DNA from: Microbacterium sp. 67-17
GTDB lineage: Bacteria; Actinomycetota; Actinomycetes; Actinomycetales; Microbacteriaceae
Assembly (NCBI RefSeq): GCF_001898325.1
Contig: NZ_MKTR01000007.1
Location: 100,265 to 164,264, forward strand
Direction: 5' to 3'
Length of the DNA stretch: 64,000 nt
The notes under the pieces are model-generated. The model saw nothing but the letters and a program-made list of their open reading frames with translations, was not told where the DNA came from and searched no databases. Position numbers and translations under genes: made by a program. Shown here one piece after another: positions 16,747-26,059 of the stretch (within the stretch, counting starts at the first letter, position 1; the number at the start of each line of letters is the position of its first letter).

Positions 16747-18290
16747 GACTCGCGCTGCTGCTCGGTGCCTTCCGCGGGGATCCGCAGAAGGTCACCCGGG
16801 GCGTTGTTGGGGCGTTGCTGCTGCTGGCGGCGACCGTTGCCGCGTGCTGGGCGCTCCTGGGAGTGCAGGAGTCATCGTCCGCCGCCGTCGGGGCCATCAC
16901 GGTTTTCTGCGGCGCAACACTCACGCTCGCCTTCGCGCTGGCTCCCATCGTTGCCGCGGTGACCGATCCGCTCGATCCACGCCGTTTTCGGGTCTTCGCA
17001 CTTGCACCCGAACCCCTCGCGGGGGCTCTCGCCCTCGCCGGGCTGCTCAGCGTCCCCGTCCTCGGCCTGGTCGCTCTTGTCGCGTGCGCGGCTGTTGTCT
17101 GGGTGGCCGCGGGAGCTACCGTCGTGGCTGCGATCATGGCCGCTATCATCGGGGTCGCGACCTGCGTCCTGTTCGCCCGCGTCTCGTTGGGGGTCGCCGG
17201 CATCATCTTCGGTGATCGCCGGTCCAGAGAGCTCTCCGGGCTTCTGCTGGTCACCGTGCTGGTCATCGTCGTCCCGGTGGGCGTCTTCCTGGCGTCACTC
17301 GATTGGCGTGGCACCGTCCCAGGCCCACTGCAGCAGGTCGTCGACATCCTGAGCTTCACCCCCATCGGCGCCGCGTGGGCGTTCCCGCTGCTGTTCACGC
17401 GCGGTGACGCATCCGGAGTTCTTGCCCTGCTCATCGCCCTGGGAACCGTCGCTGCCCTGGGGTTTGCATGGCTCGCGCTGGTGCGTCACTTCCTCTCGAG
17501 CATCGAGAAGCCCCTGACCACGCGCGAACGGGGCGGGCTCGGCTGGTTCAGCGTCGTTCCGGGAACACCCGGGGGAGCGGTCGCCGCTCGGAGCCTGGTG
17601 TATTGGCTGCGTGACAGGCGCTACCTCGTGAACACCCTCGTCATTCCCGTCGCGGCGGTGGCCACTGTCGTGCCGCTGCTGATCGCGGGCGTTCCCGCCA
17701 ACGTCGCGGCGCTCGTTCCCATCCTGTTCGTCGCGCTCTTTTTCGGGTGGCTGCCGCACAACGATCTGGCGTACGACTCGACGGCGATCTGGATGCATGT
17801 CGCCAGCGGCCTGCGGGGCCTGCCCGACCGCGTCGGGCGACTTGTTCCGATCCTCGTCATCGCCATCCCGGTGCTGGCGATCGGCATCCCGATCTCCGTT
17901 GCCCTCCACGGGCGATGGGCGATCGCGCCGGCGATCGTCGGCGTGTGCGCGTCGCTGTTCTTCTCGGGCCTCGGGCTGTCGAGTATCGCTTCGGCAGCCT
18001 CGCCCTATCCCGTCACACCCCCGGGCGAGAGCCCTTTCCAGCAGCCCCAGCGCACCGGTTCGAGCGGAGCTGTGCCGCAGGCCCTCGTGATGCTCGGCTC
18101 GCTCGCCGTGTCGGCCCCGAGCCTGTGGTGGACGTGGCTTGCGCTCACGCGCACGATCGAGGCCGCATCGCTCGCTCTCTGGGTCGGAGTTGCGACCGGG
18201 CTGGTTGTCCTGGTGGCGGGGGTCGCGATCGGGGCCGCCGTGTTCACGCGTCGCACCGGGCGGATCATGGAGTTTGCCGAGGCATCCTGA
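16722..18290 (+). CDS. ABC-2-like multi-pass exporter permease
   Basis: 522-residue hydrophobic protein with about a dozen predicted membrane helices. Its GTG start lies 25 bases inside the end of the ATPase gene, so the two are coupled and form one transporter. A cytoplasmic segment EKPLTTRERGGLGWF sits between helix groups. No substrate signature is visible. An earlier start would lie further inside the ATPase gene and was rejected because the N-terminus here (MVAHILRLRLALLLG) leads straight into the first helix. Confidence 0.82.
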   Translation: MVAHILRLRLALLLGAFRGDPQKVTRGVVGALLLLAATVAACWALLGVQESSSAAVGAITVFCGATLTLAFALAPIVAAVTDPLDPRRFRVFALAPEPLAGALALAGLLSVPVLGLVALVACAAVVWVAAGATVVAAIMAAIIGVATCVLFARVSLGVAGIIFGDRRSRELSGLLLVTVLVIVVPVGVFLASLDWRGTVPGPLQQVVDILSFTPIGAAWAFPLLFTRGDASGVLALLIALGTVAALGFAWLALVRHFLSSIEKPLTTRERGGLGWFSVVPGTPGGAVAARSLVYWLRDRRYLVNTLVIPVAAVATVVPLLIAGVPANVAALVPILFVALFFGWLPHNDLAYDSTAIWMHVASGLRGLPDRVGRLVPILVIAIPVLAIGIPISVALHGRWAIAPAIVGVCASLFFSGLGLSSIASAASPYPVTPPGESPFQQPQRTGSSGAVPQALVMLGSLAVSAPSLWWTWLALTRTIEAASLALWVGVATGLVVLVAGVAIGAAVFTRRTGRIMEFAEAS

Positions 18291-18376
18291 CGCCCCTCCC
18301 GGCGCGGCTGCTCGTGCGGCGTCCGGCCGCGCGGAACCCGCGCCGGGGCCGGATGCCGCGACTACACTGACTGTCC

Positions 18377-18643
18377 ATGAGCACTCCGCTGGACAGCCCC
18401 GACCAGGGCGGACTTGCGACCCTCGATCGCGAGCTTGAAGAGCTCCTTCGCGAAGAGACCGTCGAACCCGGGGACCACGAGCGGTTCTCGCACTATGTCA
18501 AGAAAGACAAGATCCTTGAGTCGGCTCTCACCGGCAAGCCCGTCAAGGCGCTGTGCGGCAAGAAGTGGACGCCCGGTCGCGACCCCGAGAAGTTCCCGGT
18601 ATGCCCGACCTGCAAAGAGATCTACGAGCGGATGCAGCACTGA
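18377..18643 (+). CDS. DUF3039 domain protein
   Basis: 88-residue small hydrophilic protein typical of actinobacteria. Conserved features are HYVKKDKI, ALCGKKW and the C-terminal CPTCKEIYE, with Cys pairs suggesting a metal-binding knuckle. Function unknown. A TACACT -10 box eight bases before ATG suggests very short or no leader. Confidence 0.9.
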   Translation: MSTPLDSPDQGGLATLDRELEELLREETVEPGDHERFSHYVKKDKILESALTGKPVKALCGKKWTPGRDPEKFPVCPTCKEIYERMQH

Positions 18644-18661
18644 GGCGACGCGCTGGAGCAG

Positions 18662-19990
18662 TCAGCCCGACTGGTATCTGGTCTCCAGGGCCGGCTCCGA
18701 ACGGCTGAGCGCGAGTGCCGTCAGCGGAAGTTCCGCGCGTGCGCGCGCGTGGTGCTCCCGAGCGACGCTGACCCCATGGGGCCCCTCGGCCGAAGCATCG
18801 ATCTCGCCGTGGACCACGAGCGGAACCTGCAGGGCGCGGGCATCCGCATGCGGCGCCGGCGTCTCGCGGTGCTCGAAACCTTCGGCGACGACGATGAGCT
18901 CTTCGCGGGCAATCCCGTCCTCAAGGATGCGAAAAGCCGTCTTTCGCCCGCCCTGCGAGGCTTTGGCTGTTGAGGTCTTCGCCACCGGAATCCACGCTCC
19001 GCCGGCATCCTGGCGTGCCACGAGCTTGTAGACAAGGCCCGCCGTCGGCGAGCCGGAGCCCGTCGCCAGTGCCGTGCCGACGCCGTAAGCATCCACCGGG
19101 GATGCCGCCAGTGCCGCGATCGCGAACTCGTCGAGGTCGCTTGTGACAGTGATGCGCGTACCCCGAGCACCGAGGGCATCGAGTTGCCGTCGAACCTGCG
19201 CAGCGACGATGGGGAGATCACCCGAGTCGATCCGCACCCCGCCGAGCCTCGTTCCGGCGACCTCGATCGCGGTGGCTACGCCCGTCTCGATGTCGTAGGT
19301 GTCGATGAGAAGCGTGGTCTGGTCGCCGAGGGCCCGCAGCTGTGCTGCGAAGGCATCGGCTTCGGTGTCGTGGAGCAGGGTCCAGCTGTGCGCTGCCGTG
19401 CCCATCGTGGGGATGCCCCACCGGCGGCCCGCCTCCAGGTTGCTCGTGGCGCCGAATCCCGCGATGAAGGCGGCCCGCGCCGCAGCGACAGCCGACCATT
19501 CGCCGGTGCGTCGCGATCCCATTTCCGCGAGGGGGCGGTCACCGGCGGCAATACTCATGCGTGCCGCGGCGGCAGCTACCGCGGAGTCGTAGTTCAGGAC
19601 GCTGAGGGCGAGGGTCTCGAGGATGACGGCTTCGGCAAAGGTCCCCTCGATCGTCAGGAGCGGCGACCCCGGAAAATACAGTTCGCCCTCCCGGTAGCCG
19701 TGGATCGATCCCGTGAAGCGGTATCCCTCGAGAAAGCGCAGTGTCTGGGCATCCACCACCCGCTCGTCCCGCAGGAAGCGCAGCTCGTCATCACCGAACC
19801 GGAAGTCGCGTAACAGGCTCAGGAGGCGCCCGGTGCCTGCCACGACGCCGAACCGGCGGCCGCCGGGCAGGCGTCGCGCGAAGACGTCGAAGACGCACCG
19901 GCGCGAGGCAGTGCCATCGTGGAGTGCGGCATCGAGCATCGTCAGTTCATACCGGTCGGTGAGCAGGGCCGTGCTGACGGATGCTGTCAT
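18662..19990 (-). CDS. pncB: Nicotinate phosphoribosyltransferase
   Basis: 442-residue enzyme making nicotinate mononucleotide from nicotinate and PRPP in NAD salvage. LLTDRYELTML at the N-terminus, GTAAHSWTLLH (conserved His) and GVRIDSGDLP are family signatures. It is cytosolic. ATG 19990 was chosen because TAGGCT, a -10 box, lies seven bases upstream, giving a leaderless mRNA; longer versions would pass through this promoter. Divergent from murI, with both starts close together. Confidence 0.92.
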   Translation of the reverse strand: MTASVSTALLTDRYELTMLDAALHDGTASRRCVFDVFARRLPGGRRFGVVAGTGRLLSLLRDFRFGDDELRFLRDERVVDAQTLRFLEGYRFTGSIHGYREGELYFPGSPLLTIEGTFAEAVILETLALSVLNYDSAVAAAAARMSIAAGDRPLAEMGSRRTGEWSAVAAARAAFIAGFGATSNLEAGRRWGIPTMGTAAHSWTLLHDTEADAFAAQLRALGDQTTLLIDTYDIETGVATAIEVAGTRLGGVRIDSGDLPIVAAQVRRQLDALGARGTRITVTSDLDEFAIAALAASPVDAYGVGTALATGSGSPTAGLVYKLVARQDAGGAWIPVAKTSTAKASQGGRKTAFRILEDGIAREELIVVAEGFEHRETPAPHADARALQVPLVVHGEIDASAEGPHGVSVAREHHARARAELPLTALALSRSEPALETRYQSG

Positions 19991-20081
19991 GCGCGCCAGC
20001 CTAGTGATGGCGCCGCCGCGGCATCCATCCCGTGCCGCCAGCGACGGGTGAGAGACGAGCGCTGGCGTAGGCTGGTGCACC

Positions 20082-20900
20082 GTGAACAACGCGCCGATCG
20101 GGATCTTCGACTCCGGTGTCGGCGGGCTCACCGTCGCGCGGGCCATCTCGGACCAGCTGCCTCGCGAGTCGCTGCTCTACATCGGCGATACCGCCCACTC
20201 GCCCTATGGGCCCAAGCCCATCGCCGATGTGCGCCGCTACTCGCTTGAGGTGCTCGACGCGCTCGTCGCGCAGGGTGTGAAGATGCTCGTGATCGCCTGC
20301 AACACGGCATCCGCCGCGGTGCTGCGCGATGCCCGCGAACGCTACGACGTCCCCGTCGTCGAGGTGATCGGGCCAGCAGTCCGGACGGCGATGTCGACGA
20401 CCCGGTCAGGGCGGATCGGCGTCATCGGCACCAGCGGCACGATCGGCTCGCGCGCCTACCAAGACATGCTCGAGGTGAACGACCGCCTCACGGTGTTCGC
20501 GCAGGCGTGCCCGCGCTTCGTCGAGTTCGTGGAGGCAGGCGAGACCGACACCGCCGAGGTGCTCGCCGTGGCCGAAGAGTACCTCGCGCCGCTGCGGCAT
20601 TCCGCCGTCGACACCCTCGTCCTCGGTTGCACGCACTACCCGTTCCTCAAGGGCGCGATCAGCTACGTCATGGGGCCGGATGTCTCGCTCGTTTCCAGCG
20701 ACACCGAGACGGCGAACGACGTGTACCGGCAGCTCGTGAGCCGGGATCTGCTGGCGGGAACGGATGCCACGGCGACCCACACCTACGAGGCCACCGGCGA
20801 CTCCGCTGACGAGTTCGTGAGACTTGCCCACCGGCTCATGGGCCGCGAGGTGCGAGACGTTCGCCTCGTGCAGACCGGAGCCATCGACCTGCGGCACTGA
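20082..20900 (+). CDS. murI: Glutamate racemase
   Basis: 272-residue enzyme converting L- to D-glutamate for peptidoglycan. The two catalytic cysteines are in IACNTAS and LGCTHYPFL, and the N-terminal GIFDSGVGG binds substrate. GTG start with a TAGGCT box eight bases upstream and no Shine-Dalgarno, so probably leaderless. First of a murI-rph-rdgB run, an order common in actinobacteria. Confidence 0.95.
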   Translation: MNNAPIGIFDSGVGGLTVARAISDQLPRESLLYIGDTAHSPYGPKPIADVRRYSLEVLDALVAQGVKMLVIACNTASAAVLRDARERYDVPVVEVIGPAVRTAMSTTRSGRIGVIGTSGTIGSRAYQDMLEVNDRLTVFAQACPRFVEFVEAGETDTAEVLAVAEEYLAPLRHSAVDTLVLGCTHYPFLKGAISYVMGPDVSLVSSDTETANDVYRQLVSRDLLAGTDATATHTYEATGDSADEFVRLAHRLMGREVRDVRLVQTGAIDLRH

Positions 20901-20959
20901 CCTGCCGCACTGACCGACGCTCCGCCGAGGCGGAGCATCCGACCCGAAAGAGAACCCGC

Positions 20960-21715
20960 ATGAGCGAGATCACCCGCACCGATGGCCGCGCCGTCGACCA
21001 GTTGCGCCCCATCACGATCGAACGAGGCTGGTCGGCCCAGGCAGAAGGATCAGCGCTGATCAGCTTCGGCGGAACCCGCGTGCTGTGCACGGCATCCTTC
21101 ACCAACGGTGTTCCCCGGTGGCTGACCGGCAAAGGTAAGGGCTGGGTGACCGCCGAGTACGCGATGCTGCCTCGCGCCACGAACGACCGCAACGACCGCG
21201 AAAGCGTCAAGGGCAAGATCGGCGGGCGCACACACAAGATCTCCCGCCTCATCGGCCGGGCGCTGCGGGCCGTCGTCGACACGAAGGCGCTCGGTGAGAA
21301 CACCATCGTGATCGACTGCGACGTGCTGCAGGCAGACGGCGGAACCCGAACCGCCGCCATCACGGGGGCCTACGTTGCGCTTGCCGATGCGATCGAGTGG
21401 GGCCGGCGCAAGAAGTTCATCGGCCAGAAGTCGCAGGTGCTTCTCGACTCGGTGGCTGCCGTCTCGGTCGGCATCATCGACGGTGAGCCGATGCTCGATC
21501 TTGCCTACGTCGAGGACGTCCGTGCCGAGACCGACATGAACGTCGTCGTGACGGGGCGCGGGTTGTTCGTCGAGGTGCAGGGCACCGCCGAGGGCGCGCC
21601 CTTCGACAAGCGGGAGCTCGATGCGCTGCTCGAGCTGGGGCTGTCGGGATGCGCGACCCTGCGCGACATCCAGACCGAAACGCTCAGCGCTGACTCCGAC
21701 AGTGCGGGTGAGTGA
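20960..21715 (+). CDS. rph: Ribonuclease PH
   Basis: 251-residue phosphorolytic 3' exonuclease that trims tRNA 3' ends. [21 protein letters not shown] and [16 protein letters not shown] are RNase PH signatures. GAAAGAG precedes the ATG. Lies between murI and rdgB; stop is 4 bases before the rdgB ATG. Confidence 0.95.
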   Translation: MSEITRTDGRAVDQLRPITIERGWSAQAEGSALISFGGTRVLCTASFTNGVPRWLTGKGKGWVTAEYAMLPRATNDRNDRESVKGKIGGRTHKISRLIGRALRAVVDTKALGENTIVIDCDVLQADGGTRTAAITGAYVALADAIEWGRRKKFIGQKSQVLLDSVAAVSVGIIDGEPMLDLAYVEDVRAETDMNVVVTGRGLFVEVQGTAEGAPFDKRELDALLELGLSGCATLRDIQTETLSADSDSAGE

Positions 21716-21719
21716 TCGG

Positions 21720-22337
21720 ATGCCGCAGCAGATCGTCCTGGCAACCCACAATCCCCACAAGGTTGCCGAGTTCGGCCGGATCGTCGCGGCGACCCGTCCC
21801 GACCTGCACGTCATCGGCTACGACGGACCCGAGCCCGTCGAGGATGGCGTGAACTTCGCCGAGAACGCCCTGATCAAGGCGCGGGCAGCTGCCCGTCATA
21901 CGGGTCTTGCAGCGCTCGCCGACGACTCCGGAATTGCCGTCAGCGTGATGGGCGGGGCGCCGGGAATCTTCTCGGCGTACTGGGCGGGTCACAAGAAGGA
22001 TGCCGTCGCAAACATGCACCTGCTGCTGGACCAGCTCTCCGACATTGCGGACCCGCATCGGAAGGCATCCTTCGTGTCGACCATCGCGCTGGTCGTGCCC
22101 GAACCGGGCTCGACGGCCTTCGCGATGGAGCACGTGGTCGAAGGGCGCTGGCACGGGCGACTGGCCCACGAGCCGCGCGGGGACGGTGGGTTCGGATACG
22201 ACCCGATCTTCATCCCCGACGGCCAGGAACCCGGCGCCGAGCGCACGGTCGGCCAGTGGAGCCCCGAGGAGAAGACCGCGGCCTCTCACCGAGCGCAAGC
22301 GTTCATCGCCCTCGCGCCCCTGTTGTCGGCGCTCTGA
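21720..22337 (+). CDS. rdgB: Non-canonical purine NTP pyrophosphatase (RdgB/HAM1)
   Basis: 205-residue enzyme removing dITP, dXTP and ITP from nucleotide pools. Signatures: ATHNPHKVAEF at the N-terminus, LADDSGIAV, GDGGFGYDPIFIP and a C-terminal SHRAQA. ATG 21720 is preceded by GGGTGAG; a GTG at 21708 in the same frame is an alternative. It is the last host gene before the island. Confidence 0.93.
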   Translation: MPQQIVLATHNPHKVAEFGRIVAATRPDLHVIGYDGPEPVEDGVNFAENALIKARAAARHTGLAALADDSGIAVSVMGGAPGIFSAYWAGHKKDAVANMHLLLDQLSDIADPHRKASFVSTIALVVPEPGSTAFAMEHVVEGRWHGRLAHEPRGDGGFGYDPIFIPDGQEPGAERTVGQWSPEEKTAASHRAQAFIALAPLLSAL

Positions 22338-22354
22338 ACTCGCGGAGCGGAAGC

Positions 22355-22428
22355 GAGAATCAGACTCGTTCCCGATTGGGCGTAAAGCCCTGCCGCGGGC
22401 CGTTCTCGCCCCTACGCTGGGTGCCGTG
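22355..22428 (+). repeat. Left 74-bp direct repeat (probable attL)
   Basis: Begins GAGAATCAGACTCGTTCCCG and ends with TACGCTGGGTGCCGTG. It matches 27181-27254 without gaps except six substitutions in the middle third (between bases 30 and 52 of the repeat). Starts 18 bases after the rdgB stop. The promoter-like TACGCT and GTG at its end lead here into a short reading frame without recognisable product. Confidence 0.8.
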
Positions 22429-22480
22429 TCCAACGGATCGGGCACGAGATGTAGACGCAATGCGATTCCTGACGGGGCGG

Positions 22481-23398
22481 TTATACCACTCCGGGGCGTG
22501 TGGGTACGAGGGTGTCGAACTCTTTGAACCCCGCGAAGTCGGGGAAGAGGGTGCGCGCTGAGCGGTTGTATGTGCCTTCGAGGTATCGGAGGAGCTTCGT
22601 CTTCAGTGGCGATGACACGATTACGGCAACGAAAGGAACCTTCGGGGGACGCCCGGCGTTGCGCTCATTGAGAAGCGCTCCTTGAAGCACTTCAGGGTTC
22701 CCGGGCTGGAACGGAACGTGGAGACTCTTGAAGGGGGTCGTGTCGACGAGTTCGAATCCGTGTACCAAATTCACGCGCTCTCGCTCGGGGACCGGCCCAG
22801 TGACGAAGAAGCCCTCTTGAGCCCGCAAACGCGCGTTCGGGCTTGGGGACTCCACTATGACCGGGGTCGCGCCTCTCAGGACTGCTCTTAGGGTCGCGCC
22901 GTTGGGATCAGAGAGGTCCGCGACGGTGAGAGTACGAGAACGCACGGTCGCGACCCGCTCCCAAGCGGTGGTATTTAGCGCCAGAAGCAAGCCCGCCTTG
23001 GCTAGCGCCGGACTTTTTGGGGTCTGACACGCGAACCAGAGCGCCGTCATTGGATTCGACGTGAAGTCAATCAGCCGCGTTGCGATCCCATAGTGCTGAA
23101 GATCTGACAGGAGCTGGAGGTCATCGACGTACCCGGTCGATTCGACCCCGAGGCCCCATTTGCGCGCGCGTCCAAGAATCTCGATCTCCGCCGTGCGGAG
23201 TTGCTCTTCATCCCCACCGACTTGCCGATGGAGTGAGGACGAGAGATCGTAGTCGGCACTCGACATCCCGCGCCACGCGAAGTGCTGACCTGTGCTGTAG
23301 ACACCTATCGAACCGATAGCTGCCATGACTTCGCGCGCGGTTTTCGGCTGAATCCACCAGCCCGTCCGCTTCCAATCGTCAATCAAAGTACCCGGCAT
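22481..23398 (-). CDS. FRG domain-containing protein
   Basis: 305-residue soluble protein. The FRG domain signatures are FAWRGMSSADYDLSSSLHR (about residues 40-58) and LQHYGIATRLIDFTSNPM (about 103-120), followed by ALWFAC. FRG proteins are frequent in mobile islands and phage-defence neighbourhoods; their biochemical activity is poorly defined. Starts at ATG 23398 and ends with TAA, unusual among neighbours, which mostly use TGA. Lies 65 bases downstream of the stop of the next minus-strand gene, so the two could form a transcript. Defence role is inference. Confidence 0.82.
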   Translation of the reverse strand: MPGTLIDDWKRTGWWIQPKTAREVMAAIGSIGVYSTGQHFAWRGMSSADYDLSSSLHRQVGGDEEQLRTAEIEILGRARKWGLGVESTGYVDDLQLLSDLQHYGIATRLIDFTSNPMTALWFACQTPKSPALAKAGLLLALNTTAWERVATVRSRTLTVADLSDPNGATLRAVLRGATPVIVESPSPNARLRAQEGFFVTGPVPERERVNLVHGFELVDTTPFKSLHVPFQPGNPEVLQGALLNERNAGRPPKVPFVAVIVSSPLKTKLLRYLEGTYNRSARTLFPDFAGFKEFDTLVPTRPGVV

Positions 23399-23463
23399 GA
23401 AGCGAGACTAGTGGGGGGGCCGCGGACGGAGACGGGGGCCTGCGCGTGCAAGAGCCCCAACAG

Positions 23464-24324
23464 CTAGTCCGCAACTTCTTCGCGGTGGCCCAGATCGCGC
23501 TCATAGGGGAGAACCTCCCAGCCTCTCTCGCGCGACCATTTCACCGCTGGGGTGCCTGCGGTGCCGATCACCCAAACATCGGTGATCGGCTCTATCCCTG
23601 AAAGCGGACTAGAGCGAACCTCTGTCGCATCCCAAAGTCCGCTCCATATCTCGAAGGGGGCACCTGACTCGTGCACTATCAGCGCAAGATGCAGCCGACT
23701 TTTGCCGGAAGCGGCAAGCTTCTGAGCCTTGTTCCGCCACTGGTTGCCGCCCGTGAGGCTCATGACCCAATCGCTCAGGCCCGTTAGGTACTCATCAATG
23801 AAACCCGCCGTCGCTCTCGGCAGTACATCGATGCGACCGCCCCGGCTCGCACCGACGTACCGGTGCAGGCGGTAGCTGTTGAGCATCAACCACTGACCGG
23901 CTTCGAGCGCGGAGATGAGCTCGGTACAGTCATCGCTGTCTGTAAACCCCGCGGTCTCCATGAACTGGGCGAGCACGGGGGCATGCCGAGCAGCCTTGCG
24001 TCGGTCAATGCGGCCATGTGGATACCGCAGCTCCCACCACCCGGCGAGATTCGGGGCATCGAGCTTCGTCGAAAAGGAGAGTGTCTGGAGTGCGCCCTGC
24101 TCGGCGATCACTGTGACCTCCAGTGCACCATCGTCCGAGATCAGGGCGTCCACCATGCGTGGCCGCGAGCCGTCATCGAAATGGATGACGGGCAGTCCGG
24201 ATACACGCCGAATCACCTCTTCGGCGAACCACTCCGTGCGATCTCCGAGCACCATGCGAGCCACCGTAGCGGGCCCGTCACGAAGATGCGCCTTCACTCT
24301 CTGCCGTTTGGTAATTGCCGACAT
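23464..24324 (-). CDS. Hypothetical protein of the island
   Basis: 286 residues, no family recognised. No signal peptide or membrane helix. The N-terminus is basic (MSAITKRQRVKAHLRDGP), followed by a mixed alpha/beta region with repeated Asp-Asp pairs (HFDDGSRP, ISDDGALE, SDSDDCTEL). The C-terminal part WSRERGWEVLPYERDLGHR is Trp/Arg-rich. The start overlaps by position the alternative ATG of the divergent TIGR02391 gene; only 37 bases separate the two chosen starts, implying a shared regulatory region. It precedes the FRG gene on the same strand. Confidence 0.65.
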   Translation of the reverse strand: MSAITKRQRVKAHLRDGPATVARMVLGDRTEWFAEEVIRRVSGLPVIHFDDGSRPRMVDALISDDGALEVTVIAEQGALQTLSFSTKLDAPNLAGWWELRYPHGRIDRRKAARHAPVLAQFMETAGFTDSDDCTELISALEAGQWLMLNSYRLHRYVGASRGGRIDVLPRATAGFIDEYLTGLSDWVMSLTGGNQWRNKAQKLAASGKSRLHLALIVHESGAPFEIWSGLWDATEVRSSPLSGIEPITDVWVIGTAGTPAVKWSRERGWEVLPYERDLGHREEVAD

Positions 24325-24361
24325 GGGTCGGCAAGAACGCGGGAGTCGGTATGGTGCGAAG

Positions 24362-25090
24362 GTGGATGAGCAGTGGGCCATCGAAAAGCTGGAGTGGTGG
24401 ATCCAGACAGCGCGGAGATCTCGCGCCCAGTCGCAGGGAAAGACCTTCGGTTTCACCTACGACACGTACCCCGACTATCAGGCCCTTAGAGATGCGTCAG
24501 CACAGACACTCGCGATCATTGCGCGGGTACTGAACCGCAACGATGTCCCTAATCTGCTGCGGCGATCGGATAACGCATACTGGGTGGACGGTGGCATAGA
24601 GTTCGCGGAACACGCCCTGGCGGTCTTGAAGACACGAGGCGAGACGCGAGAGAAGCTGGGCACGAACGCTCCCACGATGAAAGCGGATGCACTGCATCCA
24701 ACGATCTGGCATGCCGCGTCAGGACGCTGGGAGTCCGGCCACTACTCGGATGCCGTCCAGCGGGCCGCGACGGCCCTCAGCGGCCAGGTGAAGGATCTGA
24801 CGGGCCGGTATGAGCTGGGAGATAGCGAGCTGGTGTCGCAGGCGTTCTCGATGTCGCCGCCCCAGGAGGGAAAGCCCCGTCTCCGCTGGCCGGGCAACGA
24901 CGATGATCTGACGGTGAAGTCCATGCGAGTCGGGATCCTGAACATGGCACAAGGCGTGTTTGCGGCGATCCGGAACACAACGACGCACGCGACGACGGAA
25001 CTGCCGAAGCAAGAGGCGCTGGAACAGCTCGCCACGCTGAGCATCCTCGCGCGCTGGATCGACCAATGCGAACTAGAGCGGACCGACTGA
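24362..25090 (+). CDS. TIGR02391 family (Ymh-like) protein
   Basis: 242 residues. The C-terminal half carries the TIGR02391 pattern: LHPTIWHAASGRWESGHY, then DAVQRAATAL, AFSMSPPQEGKPRLR and a final FAAIRNTTTHAT, resembling HEPN-like RN-x-x-x-H motifs (here RNTTTH). The N-terminal half is helical and unassigned. GTG 24362 is six bases after TATGGT (24350-24355), consistent with a leaderless mRNA; an in-frame ATG at 24323 would overlap the divergent gene. Its stop overlaps the next start (TGATG). Members occur in variable and restriction-linked loci; activity is not proven. Confidence 0.75.
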   Translation: MDEQWAIEKLEWWIQTARRSRAQSQGKTFGFTYDTYPDYQALRDASAQTLAIIARVLNRNDVPNLLRRSDNAYWVDGGIEFAEHALAVLKTRGETREKLGTNAPTMKADALHPTIWHAASGRWESGHYSDAVQRAATALSGQVKDLTGRYELGDSELVSQAFSMSPPQEGKPRLRWPGNDDDLTVKSMRVGILNMAQGVFAAIRNTTTHATTELPKQEALEQLATLSILARWIDQCELERTD

Positions 25091-25773
25091 TGGTGATCAA
25101 CTGGGATTCGTTCATCCCGGACCTCATCGTCGCTATGTTTACGGGCCTCGTGGTCGGTGCAATCCTCGCGTGGACTCAAGCGCGCGCAGCGCGGAAGAGA
25201 GAACACCGAGAGATCGAACTTCGATGGGAGGCTTTGCGCCCGCGAGTCGGAGCGCTATTACTGGACCCGTGGGATCGGCGAGTGATGGGAGCGACGCTCA
25301 CCGAGTTCGCGAGCCGCACCGACGCTTTGCTTGAGCTGGTGGAGGATGTTCCGCTCGGAAGCTGGGCGGAGATCCTGGACAGTGACGAACTTCGAAGCCT
25401 GCATGAGTTCTCGAAGGCTGCGACCGAGCTGCGGGGCGCAGCACCCAGGTTCGACAGTTTCCTAATCGACAGAATCTCTAGCTACTTAGTGGACCCCGCG
25501 ACTGCGGATGTCGCGGAATGGCGTGCCGCACGCGACGCTGCGGAGCTAGTGGCCCCTGTGGCGAACGAGAGGCTGTTCTCCCCTCCCTTGAACCCTTCGG
25601 CCGGCAGACGCTTCCGAGACCTTCGATATGACAGTCCAGTGGTGCAGCACGTCGTCGACAATCCGCCGATAACGTACGAAGAAGTTCTGCCAATGGTTGA
25701 ACGCGCCGAGGCTCATTACTCGGCCTGCACGCGCATCGTGGACGCGGCCATGACACGGTTCTGGTACCACTAG
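25090..25773 (+). CDS. Single-pass membrane protein, partner of the TIGR02391 gene
   Basis: 227 residues of no recognised family. A short N-terminus and one helix (LIVAMFTGLVVGAILAW, about residues 12-30) are followed by a basic stretch ARAARKREHREIELR and a soluble helical domain. The start codon overlaps the upstream stop (TGATG), so translation is coupled and the products probably act together. It uses TTA leucine codons, rare in the flanking genome, supporting horizontal origin. A membrane effector or anchor for the upstream protein is a reasonable guess only. Confidence 0.68.
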   Translation: MVINWDSFIPDLIVAMFTGLVVGAILAWTQARAARKREHREIELRWEALRPRVGALLLDPWDRRVMGATLTEFASRTDALLELVEDVPLGSWAEILDSDELRSLHEFSKAATELRGAAPRFDSFLIDRISSYLVDPATADVAEWRAARDAAELVAPVANERLFSPPLNPSAGRRFRDLRYDSPVVQHVVDNPPITYEEVLPMVERAEAHYSACTRIVDAAMTRFWYH

Positions 25774-26059
25774 GATTATCTGACGCGCTCCAGCTCGCAC
25801 CCATCTCGGCGGGCATCAGCTTTCGAGGCGCATACGCGCTAGTGTCGCTCTGCGGCGCGGCCAGAGTGGGACTGGCGGCAGCGTGACCGGGGCGGCGGGT
25901 GCGCTGCCAACGAAGACTTGCTCTCGCCGCCTACGTCCTGCCGGAGCTGCTTGCTCTCGATTTCTGGCGCTGCCCGTGGCGGCTGTCTGTTGTCAGTTGT
26001 GGCCCCGGTGCGCCGACCCTTGCATGGTCAACATTCCTCGCCCGAGCTATCGTCGCGTC

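Noticed and set aside
22429-22561. Short plus-strand frame starting at the left repeat's GTG
   Set aside because: Runs into island DNA on the opposite strand of the FRG gene, with no recognisable product; probably non-coding.
25774-26059. Gene in the gap upstream of the 163-residue protein
   Set aside because: Only frames without motif or binding site; left as intergenic.
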